From: Leucobacter chinensis
GTDB lineage: Bacteria; Actinomycetota; Actinomycetes; Actinomycetales; Microbacteriaceae
Assembly: GCF_019049105.1 (NCBI RefSeq)
Contig: NZ_JAHQZR010000004.1
Span: 1 to 64,000 of the forward strand
Reading direction: 5' to 3'
Length of the DNA stretch: 64,000 bases
This document shows positions 9,576-17,200 of the stretch, one piece after another. Every line of letters begins with the position of its first letter. Position 1 is the first letter of the stretch. Under the pieces are notes generated by a model that was given only the letters and a program-made list of their open reading frames with translations, had not been told where the DNA came from and ran no database searches. Position numbers and translations under genes: made by a program.

Positions 9576-9986
9576 TTAGGCTGCCTGGCGGCTCGCGGCG
9601 AGCAGCTCTTCCTGCGTGGGGAGGATGATCGCCTGCGGGTGCATAATCGCAATCGGCTGTGTCTTGAGGAGGGCCTCGGCGAACTCGGTTGGCGTGGGCA
9701 TCGTGAGCAGGTTCGCGGCGAGTGCCAGCTTGCGCTCGTGGCGTGCTCGGCGCGTTGCGGTGATGAACCCGTGAAGGCCGATGCCTGCCCAGACGACGTT
9801 CGAGAAGAAGGCCGGCCATGCGCCGAAAGCGATGGCCCCGGCTGCCGCGAAAGCGCCGCCGATCATGTTGAGAGCAGCGTAGCGCCTGCCGGTCGGCGAA
9901 ACGATGCCACGGGTGATGAGAATATAGGCCGAGAGGGTACCCACTGTTCCGATCCAACCGAGTGCCGTACCGATCATGTCTTCCAT
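9576..9986 (-). CDS. Small CBU_0592-like membrane protein
   Basis: A 136-residue protein with three hydrophobic segments in its first ~85 residues (IGTALGWIGTVGTLSAYIL, YAALNMIGGAFAAAGAIAFG, SNVVWAGIGLHGFITA) and a polar C-terminal tail. The pattern resembles the CBU_0592 family of small membrane proteins, whose function is unknown. The frame extends upstream, but ATG 9986 is chosen because GGAAGGAGCAGCG precedes it. It is divergent from the LysR gene at 10108. Confidence 0.65.
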   Translation of the reverse strand: MEDMIGTALGWIGTVGTLSAYILITRGIVSPTGRRYAALNMIGGAFAAAGAIAFGAWPAFFSNVVWAGIGLHGFITATRRARHERKLALAANLLTMPTPTEFAEALLKTQPIAIMHPQAIILPTQEELLAASRQAA

Positions 9987-10107
9987 CGCTGCTCCTTCCG
10001 AGGGTCTTGAGGCGCCATCGAGATCAGGCACCGAGACTCAATTGTGATCTTTTTCTTGTTTTAGCGCAATTGGATAATGTGATACTGAGCATTTAGAATT
10101 TCTTAAT

Positions 10108-11043
10108 ATGAAAATCACGGTTTCTCGGCTGCCGTATTTGCTGCAGATTTCGCGCAGCGGCGGCGTGCTCGCGGCGGCTGACGCCATGCGTTTGACACCC
10201 TCTGCGGTGTCTCAGCAACTCGCTCGACTTGAGGCAGAAGTGGGGGTTCCGCTCGTTGAACGCTCACCGCGCGGGGTGAGCCCGACGGCCGCCGGGCGCG
10301 AGTTGATCGAGCTCGCCGAGAACGTCGAGCGTGAGGTCAACGAGGCGGCCCTGCGCGTCGCGGCGGCGAGCCAGCTGCCGAGCGGCCGGGTGCGTCTCGG
10401 TGCCTTTCAAAGTTTTATCTCGGCCGTGCTCGCGCCCGCCCTGCCACGCTGGAAGGACGAACTCGCAGGCGTGCAACTCGAGGTCGTTGAGGCCGAACAG
10501 GCCGAGCTCGTGCGCGCCTTGCGTGCCGCCGATGTCGATCTCATCGTCACCGAGCGTGACGACTCGATGAAGCCGGTGCCGCTCGGCCCAGAGATTCGCG
10601 AGATCACCCTCATGTATGACCCCTGGCTGCTCGTCGTGCCAGCCGGTACCCAGGCCGCACTCGGCGTCGTCGAGCTCGAGCGTTTGCAGGTGCCGTGGCT
10701 CGAGCTCGACGGGGCAGCGGGAGGGGTCGGGGCCGTGCGCCGCGTGCGCCGTGGGCTCAGTGACTCAGAGACCTCGCCGCACCGTTACGCCGGCTACCAC
10801 GCTGCTCTCGCGATGATCGCCGCGGGAGAGGGTGCAACCCTCATGCCGCAACTGGCTCTGCAGGGTGAGCTGCCCCCGGGCGTCGAGACCCACGAGCTGC
10901 CGGGCCTCGGTTTTCGCCGTATCTCGCTTTGCTACCGCGAATCGCGTCGCCCGAACCCGGCTCTGCGCGCGGCCATCAATTTCGTGCGCGGCTTCGTCGC
11001 GGCCGGTGACGAGGGTGGTGAAGGCGCCGAAGCCCAGAGCTGA
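10108..11043 (+). CDS. LysR-family transcriptional regulator
   Basis: A 311-residue LTTR. The N-terminal HTH shows the classic LPYLLQISRSGGVLAAADAMRLTPSAVSQQLARLE pattern (residues ~4-40) and VPLVERSPRGVSPTAAGREL. Residues ~90-295 match the periplasmic-binding-like effector domain. There is no clear Shine-Dalgarno before ATG 10108 and the upstream 80 bp is AT-rich, so a leaderless or weakly translated message is possible. It is divergent from the small membrane protein at 9576-9986, a possible target. Confidence 0.88.
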   Translation: MKITVSRLPYLLQISRSGGVLAAADAMRLTPSAVSQQLARLEAEVGVPLVERSPRGVSPTAAGRELIELAENVEREVNEAALRVAAASQLPSGRVRLGAFQSFISAVLAPALPRWKDELAGVQLEVVEAEQAELVRALRAADVDLIVTERDDSMKPVPLGPEIREITLMYDPWLLVVPAGTQAALGVVELERLQVPWLELDGAAGGVGAVRRVRRGLSDSETSPHRYAGYHAALAMIAAGEGATLMPQLALQGELPPGVETHELPGLGFRRISLCYRESRRPNPALRAAINFVRGFVAAGDEGGEGAEAQS

Positions 11044-11081
11044 GCTTGCGGTGAGAGATCGGCCCGATGCGGGATTGGGCC

Positions 11082-11666
11082 TTAAAGGATGCCGCAGCCC
11101 GGTGAGACCGTCGTGCCGCACATGACGCCCACGATCGTTGCGAAGAGAATGGCGAGGGTAAAGAACGTCGCCGTCACCACGGGCGAGACGAAGAGCATGA
11201 TGATCGACCAGATTGAGAGCCTCGTGCGAGCCGTACGCCCGCCAGATTTCGCAACCAGGAAGCACACGAAGGCGGCGATCCACAGCACAATCGAGACGGG
11301 CAGCAGAAAAAGCATCATGATCGCCATCTCGCCCACCGCGGCCACCGCGGCCTCAACCGTGGCCGACTGCCAAAACGGCACGAAGAACATGATGATGAAG
11401 GGCACCATCGCGGCTGCTAAGAGCACGAGGCTCGTGATGAGCAGCGGCTCACCGTTGCGGGGCTGGCTTGCAGCGCTTGGCTGGCTTGCCGAGCGGGGCT
11501 GGCTTGTCGGTGCCGGCGCTGAGCGTTGCGCCAGGGCAATCTGTGCGTGAATGACCGGCTGCACAACCGCGACGCTCCAACCGGCTGCGACGAGCTCGCC
11601 CTCGATAACGGTTCCGCTCGCTCCCGCGACGAGGCGATCTGCAATGTACTGCTCGAGTGCGTTCAT
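11082..11666 (-). CDS. Membrane protein of unknown function
   Basis: A 194-residue protein. Residues 1-45 are a soluble helical segment (ALEQYIADRLVAGASGTVIE...AAGWSVAVVQPVI). Residues ~48-72 form a Ser/Gln/Pro linker built from repeated SQPxxAS units. Residues ~75-185 carry three hydrophobic helices (LLITSLVLLAAAMVPFIIMF, MMLFLLPVSIVLWIAAFVCF, and a last one near the C-terminus). It lies 67 bp downstream of the siderophore-interacting-protein gene on the same strand, but a hairpin separates them. No function is assigned. Confidence 0.65.
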   Translation of the reverse strand: MNALEQYIADRLVAGASGTVIEGELVAAGWSVAVVQPVIHAQIALAQRSAPAPTSQPRSASQPSAASQPRNGEPLLITSLVLLAAAMVPFIIMFFVPFWQSATVEAAVAAVGEMAIMMLFLLPVSIVLWIAAFVCFLVAKSGGRTARTRLSIWSIIMLFVSPVVTATFFTLAILFATIVGVMCGTTVSPGCGIL

Positions 11667-11686
11667 AATGTTAGTTTGCCATGGCC

Positions 11687-11720
11687 CAGGGTGCCCAGCT
11701 CAGAGACCTAAAGCACCCTG
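11687..11720 (-). terminator. Hairpin between siderophore gene and downstream membrane protein
   Basis: CAGGGTGC (11687-11694) pairs with GCACCCTG (11713-11720) around an 18-nt loop, just past the stop of the siderophore-interacting-protein gene at 11734 (minus strand). There is no clear T-run. It may be a terminator or a 3' stabilising stem. Confidence 0.35.
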
Positions 11721-11733
11721 AACCATGAATCTG

Positions 11734-12567
11734 CTAGATCTGGCCGATCGCTTCGCGCTTCTCGGCCTGGAACGTGTCTTCCTTGCGGCCGTGAGCCCAG
11801 TACGCCGACAGTGAGAGCTGTGCACGCTCGAGGCCGCGCTCATCGGTGAAGTAGGGGCGCAGAGCCTTCATTGCGCCGCGCTCGCCGTGTGCAAAGACCT
11901 GAACGCGCCCCTCGCGCCACTCGGTCGCACGAACTGCGTCAGCGAGCAGGGTTGTCGTTCCGGCCTCCTGACCATCGCGGTGCAGCCACTCGACGGTGAT
12001 GCCAGCGGGTGCGCTCAGCTCAAGGTGATCGGCTGGGCCGTCGACCTCGATGAGGGCAACACCCTGGGCTTCGGCCGGCATGGCCTCGAGTGCCGAGGCA
12101 ATGGCAGGAAGCGCGGCGTCGTCGCCCGCGAGCAGGTGCCAGTCGGCGGTTTCGTCAGGGCGGTACCCGCCGCCGATGCCGCCGAGCACGACCGCGTCAC
12201 CCGGCTTCGCGCTGCCGGCCCAGGGGCCAGCAATGCCCTCGGTGCCGTGCACGACGAAGTCGATCCACAGCTGCCCATTGTCGAGGTCAAAGCGGCGAAT
12301 CGAGTAGGTGCGGCGCGAGGGCATGAGCTCGGGGCCAAGCGTCTCGCGCAGCGCCTCGAGGTCGTAGGGTGGGGTCACGTCGGTGCCGGGGTGCGCGAAG
12401 AGCATCTTCGTGTAAGCGTCGGTGAAGCCGTTGTTCTCGACCTCGGCCATGCCTGCGCCGCCCGCAACGATGCGCACCATGCGAGGCGAAAGTTGAATGC
12501 GCTCAATAACCTCGAGCACGATCTGGGTGCGCTTGGGTCGTGGGCTTGGCGTCGTTGTCTGGCTCAT
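11734..12567 (-). CDS. Siderophore-interacting protein (ferric-siderophore reductase, ViuB-like)
   Basis: A 277-residue FAD-dependent reductase of the SIP family, which releases iron from imported ferric siderophores in the cytosol. The N-terminal half shows the FAD-binding barrel (MVRIVAGG, SRRTYSIRRFD, WIDFVVHGTEGIAGPWA). The C-terminal half is the NAD(P)H-binding SIP domain, ending in the ALRPYFTDERGLERAQLSLSAYW motif. ATG 12567 is chosen over an in-frame ATG two codons upstream because GAGAGGG sits five bases before it. A DtxR/IdeR-like iron box lies ~36-55 bp upstream, so repression by iron is likely. No siderophore transport genes are adjacent. Confidence 0.92.
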   Translation of the reverse strand: MSQTTTPSPRPKRTQIVLEVIERIQLSPRMVRIVAGGAGMAEVENNGFTDAYTKMLFAHPGTDVTPPYDLEALRETLGPELMPSRRTYSIRRFDLDNGQLWIDFVVHGTEGIAGPWAGSAKPGDAVVLGGIGGGYRPDETADWHLLAGDDAALPAIASALEAMPAEAQGVALIEVDGPADHLELSAPAGITVEWLHRDGQEAGTTTLLADAVRATEWREGRVQVFAHGERGAMKALRPYFTDERGLERAQLSLSAYWAHGRKEDTFQAEKREAIGQI

Positions 12568-12573
12568 GGGCAC

Positions 12574-12894
12574 CCTCTCGTGGTGGTCGTAACACGTGTC
12601 TCAAGTAAGGCAAGCCTAACTGAGTGGTCTGGGTGTCGCGCTAGAGGGTGTGTTTCATCGCCCGCACCAGGTGTTCAGAAAGAAAAGCTTGACGGCCGTC
12701 TATTTTCGATGTCAAGATAAGCGACAGGAGTGCCGAAGCTTCAGTGCTTTCGCCGCGTTCATGCAGTTGAATGAGTGTGGTGTTTGTTCGGCTGAATAGG
12801 GAAGGCCCGCCCGTGAGGGAAGAGGAGCTCGGTAACTTGCGGGCGTGATGCCAGTGCAGAACGACCGCCGCACAGATGTTTGGGGGAACACACG
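12574..12894. other. Divergent intergenic region between siderophore gene and adhesin gene
   Basis: About 320 bp without a credible gene. Besides the iron box at 12603-12621, I see a weak sigma-70-like pair reading right (TTGACG at 12689, CAAGAT at 12713, 18-bp spacer) and the GGGGGAACACAC leader just before the adhesin start. ORFs crossing it lack ribosome sites. Confidence 0.4.
12603..12621. promoter_or_regulatory. DtxR/IdeR-like iron box upstream of the siderophore-interacting protein
   Basis: AAGTAAGGCAAGCCTAACT. Its reverse complement matches the IdeR/DtxR consensus core (GTTAGGCT..CCT.A) at about 12 of 16 aligned positions. It is placed immediately upstream of an iron-acquisition gene, as expected for iron-dependent repression. 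Confidence 0.55.
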
Positions 12895-14244
12895 GTGGCC
12901 ATGCACACGCAAAAACGGGCATTTCACACTCGCGCACTCGGCTGGTTCAGCGCCGCGCTCATTGCAATGACGGGCTCGTTGACACTCGTCGCGCCGGCGC
13001 ACGCAGAGGAGCCGGCAGGAAATATCACCGACTTTGAACTGGCCATCATTGACGATGGAACGAGTGAGGTGCCAGGCGATACCTCGCCGACTGACGGGCT
13101 GGTTGCGCTCGGCAATCAAGTGACGTTTGACTGGGCGCTCACGCTCAATTCGCTTGAAAACGGTGTGCTCACGCAAGAACTTCCCGAGGGCTGGAGTTGG
13201 GATGACGGCTCGCTTATGGTCTCGGGGCTGAATAACCCGAGCGGTCTGAGGGGCTATACCTCGACGTATACGATCTCCCCCGACGGCCGTCTGCTTACGG
13301 TAAACCTCTCGTCGGCAGTAACCGGTTCGGGCTCGCAAGAAATTGAGTTCAGGCCCCTCACCGCTAATGTCAACCGAGCGTCGGCTGTTGTGGGATACGA
13401 GTATGCCCCGACAGCCAGCGTGACTGATGGTGTTGAAACGAGAACGTTTGCAGCGACGGGTGACCCGCAAACCGTCACGGTCGTTGGGTTTTATTCGTTC
13501 GACCTGAGCCAGACCACTCGCACGGCAACCGGCGGTGTCGAGACAGCCGCCGGTGACGAAAAAGACTTCGGCCAGGGGCCGGAGCCGGCGGTCGCGCACA
13601 CCTACCGAGTGGTCATCACTCAAGCAAAACCAACGGTCATCGGTACACGGCCGGCTGAGTGGGCAGCGCCACTGCGCATTCGTGACACCTACTCTTTCAC
13701 GAATGATGAAACGCAGCCAGCGCATATTCCGAGCGTGATTGAGATCGTTGGCACCAGTAGCTCAGCCGTGCAGGCGTCACTCGACAAGATTGACACTGAG
13801 GCAGGGGTTTTCGATCTGCTGGTTAGCGGAAATATTGAGGCCATTGAACGTGTCTGGGTTGATGTTTCAATCTTGATTCCGAAGCGTTTGACCCCCATGG
13901 AGCCCGCAACGGCGATTCCTTCGGCAAGCAAGATTAGCCAGACCGACGACGATCCATGGACGACGGTTGGTGGCGATATCGTCATTGAAAACAATGACAA
14001 CAATAACCGTGCGACCGCGAGCTATCGCCTCGCTGACCCTGACACGCGCCCCCCGACAATACAGTCTGCGTCGCTGACGACGGCCCTCGTTGACGGGAAG
14101 AGTATTACCCAAACACGCAACAACGCCAAGGTGTTCCCTGGGTACGAGTACCATCATCGTCTCGCATACCGCCCGCAGCTGCAAAGGCCGTATGGTGAAA
14201 CCGCATGGCAGTCGGTTACTTCGACAGACATGAATTTTTTTTGA
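12895..14244 (+). CDS. Giant cell-wall adhesin, N-terminal fragment (frameshifted)
   Basis: N-terminal part of a large surface protein. GTG 12895 is chosen because GGGGGAACACACG precedes it; ATG 12901 is also possible. Residues 1-~40 form a Sec signal peptide ending AHA. The rest (~410 residues) is Thr/Ser-rich and predicted beta-rich, with no domain that I recognise. The frame ends at a TGA inside a run of eight T (14235-14242). Removing one T would join it directly to the following frame (...NFFDFWDNTDSS...), which continues the same style of protein without overlap or loss. The gene is therefore one adhesin of about 2420 residues interrupted by a single-base insertion, a sequencing error, or a phase-variable tract. 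Confidence 0.8.
   Translation: MAMHTQKRAFHTRALGWFSAALIAMTGSLTLVAPAHAEEPAGNITDFELAIIDDGTSEVPGDTSPTDGLVALGNQVTFDWALTLNSLENGVLTQELPEGWSWDDGSLMVSGLNNPSGLRGYTSTYTISPDGRLLTVNLSSAVTGSGSQEIEFRPLTANVNRASAVVGYEYAPTASVTDGVETRTFAATGDPQTVTVVGFYSFDLSQTTRTATGGVETAAGDEKDFGQGPEPAVAHTYRVVITQAKPTVIGTRPAEWAAPLRIRDTYSFTNDETQPAHIPSVIEIVGTSSSAVQASLDKIDTEAGVFDLLVSGNIEAIERVWVDVSILIPKRLTPMEPATAIPSASKISQTDDDPWTTVGGDIVIENNDNNNRATASYRLADPDTRPPTIQSASLTTALVDGKSITQTRNNAKVFPGYEYHHRLAYRPQLQRPYGETAWQSVTSTDMNFF
14235..14242 (+). other. T8 homopolymer carrying the adhesin frameshift
   Basis: ATG AAT is followed by eight T and then GACTTCTGG. With eight T the upstream frame stops at TGA (14242-14244). With seven T it runs through to 20155. 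No other disruption is visible in either half, so this is the only lesion in the gene. Confidence 0.85.
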
Positions 14245-14287
14245 CTTCTGGGACAATACTGATTCATCGCTCGCGGGCAACGGCTTT

Positions 14288-17200
14288 GTGCAGTATGACA
14301 ATGGCGAACAACTCGAAGAGGGTGTCGATTATCGGGTGCTGTATACCGAAGAGGCTGCGCCAGACTTCTTGGTACGCCCCCTGAAAAAGGACCCGTTCGA
14401 GCTTCTATGGGTGCCGAGCGACGAGTTTACGGGCGATATCAAGAACGTGAACGGTGTTCGGTACGAGTACATCGCCAATGATGGCGCCCTCAAAACCGAG
14501 TCTCAAAACCCGACGAGCATCAATACTTTTCGCGTGCTCGCCTACCCGAAGTTCGTTGTGACGAGAGCGTTGCCTGTCGAGGCCGATGACCTTGCCAAAC
14601 TCACTCACGTTGGTGCCGAGCGGTCGAACATTGTGTGGGAACCGCCGAGGCAGAGTAAAACAGACTCGCAAGACTCGATGTTTGTTCGTGCGGGGAGCGC
14701 AAGTCTCAACGCCAAGGGCATGGCGCTCACCGAGGCCGGTGAGGTGCAGAAGCCAGAGAGCACGAGGCTCAACGCCGGACAGGCGGTGCGGTATCAGCTC
14801 AACCCTGCGATTGGTGTGGTTCACGGTGGCCCACCAGTTGGCGAAGACGGTGGCTTCGAGATCACCGGCGCTACGCTTCGGCTGATGCTGCCCGAAAACC
14901 TGCAGCTTTCAACACTCGACTTTTCTCGGGTTGATGCCGAGCGATGGAGCTGGAAGCTGGGCGAAACCGATGCCTCAGGGCAAACAGAACTCCTGTTCAC
15001 CTACCTCCCGAAGCTGCGCTACGGTGAATCGCTCGGCGGGCCCGTTGAATTCGACGTACGCACCTCACTCATCGCGCCGCCGAACGGTGGCACCTTTGTC
15101 GTTCCCGTGCAGTTTGGTGCTGATCACGTGTTTGAAAACACGGGGGCGACGCTCGAGAAACAGGTCTCGATGGTTGCTGGCCAAGTGAACGTGGCCCAGT
15201 ACGAGCAGCACGTCGTGAACCCCCAGCTTGAAGCCGGCGAGCAGGCCATGTTTGAGATTGTCTGGTTTAACTTTCTCAGCACGAGCCAGGAGCACAGCTC
15301 ATTTGTGACCGTCTTGCCGCACGCAGGCGATGGTCGCGGCACCTCGGTTCATGGTGAGATCTCGCTCGCGAGCGCATCGCTTACTGTGCACGATTCGCAG
15401 CAAGCGGTGCTGTTGATCACGACTGACAAGAGCGTGCAGCAGGTTCCGCGCCCCCAGGCTCCAGCCGATGATCTTGAGTGGATCGCGTACGACTCAGCGA
15501 CACCCGAGCAACGTGCCGCCGCGACGGCCCTGAAGGTAGACGTTGGCGAGCTGGTCTCTGGTGCGAACAGCAACGGAAAGCTCAGTTATACCCTTAACCT
15601 GCCCGATTCGATGTCGGGCGACACCCTCGGCAACACCGCGAGCGGATCGGTCATGAACGGTGCCACACTGCTGCCTGAGGGCGAGGCGACCCACGCGAAT
15701 GTGGTGGGCGGCACGATTCAGGGCACGGTGTGGGAGGACACCAATGCGAATGGAAAGCAGGAGACAACCGAACCAGTGCTTCCGGGTGTGAGCGTTTCGC
15801 TGTACGCAAGCGATGACTCGTCGAACGGCTCCTCAGATGCAACGCCACAGTATGTCGTCACCACCGATGCGTCAGGCAAGTACCGTTTTTCGGGGCTTGT
15901 CTCGGGCGAATACACGGTTCACATTGACGAGGGGTCGTTGCCGAGCACGTCGGGCGTATGGTCAAACACCTTCGCGCCAAGCGGTGGCAGCGAGAGTACC
16001 TCTGGCACGATCCACCTCACTCGTGGAGCAACGATTACTGGCCAGGACTTTGGGTACTTCGTCCAGGCACCAGCGATCGAAGTGACGAAAACCGGTACAG
16101 CCCCCGGCATTGTGAAGGTGGGCGAACCCGTTGAATGGTTCTTTACGATCACGAATACAGGCAACGTCGAGCTGAGCGATGTCGAGCTGAGCGACGAACT
16201 CGCTGGGCTGAGCGAGATTGCCTTTGACGCATGGCCCGATCCCGAAGCACCGGGCGTACTGCCCGCGGGCAAGAGCGTGACCGCCCATGCTTCGTCGGGG
16301 CTTACCCAGGCCGAGATTGACGCGGCAGAGGCGAAGAACATCGTCACCGTGACCGCTGAATCGGCCGTTGCCACCGAGCCCCTCACCGACAGTGCCACGG
16401 CGAAGGTTGCAATCGCGGGCGCAGCGGGCATCCAGGTGACCAAGCAGGCCTCGATCGCCGGTCGCGACGACGCGGGCGACGCTGGGCCGGGCGACACCAT
16501 TGAGTACTCGTTTGAGGTTGAAAATACCGGTCAGGTGACGCTTGTGGGGGTCGAACTCTACGATCCGCTGCTTGGCATGTCAAAGGTGACCTACGGGGCA
16601 TGGCCAGGCGATGAAGGCCAGCTGAAGCCGGGGGAGCGCGTGAGCGCGAGCGCCACGGTTGAGATTACGCAAGAACACGTTGATGCTGGCGGTGTGCAAA
16701 ACATCGTCACCGCCACGGCAGAAACCCCTGCGGGTGCGACGGTGAGTGACGACGACAAGGCGACGATACCGCTTGCCGCGGTTGGCAGTCTTGAACTTGA
16801 GAAGACCGTCGCCGTTCAGGGCCGCGATGACCCCGATGAGACCGTCGTGGGCGACATTCTCATGTACTCGTTCACGGTCGAAAATACCGGCGGGCTGACG
16901 CTGAGCGAAGTCACCATCGTCGATGAGCTCTTATCGGGTGCGGCCGGCGTCACCGTTGACTCCTGGCCGGGCGCCGATGGTGTGCTCAAACCAGGCGAGA
17001 CGGTCACTGCCAAGGGCAGCCTCACGGTGACCCAGCAGCACATTGACGAGGGCGGCATTGAAAACGTCGCCACGGCAACGGGCAAGACCCCGAAGGGCGT
17101 CACCGTCAGCGATGACGACCGTGCGGCGCTCAGCCTGCCCGGTGTCTCCGGTATTGATCTCGTGAAGCGCGGCACGGTTGTTGGATCTCAGGGATCAGAC

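Noticed and set aside
9987-10031. 15-codon N-terminal extension of the small membrane protein
   Set aside because: GGAAGGAGCAGCG directly precedes ATG 9986.
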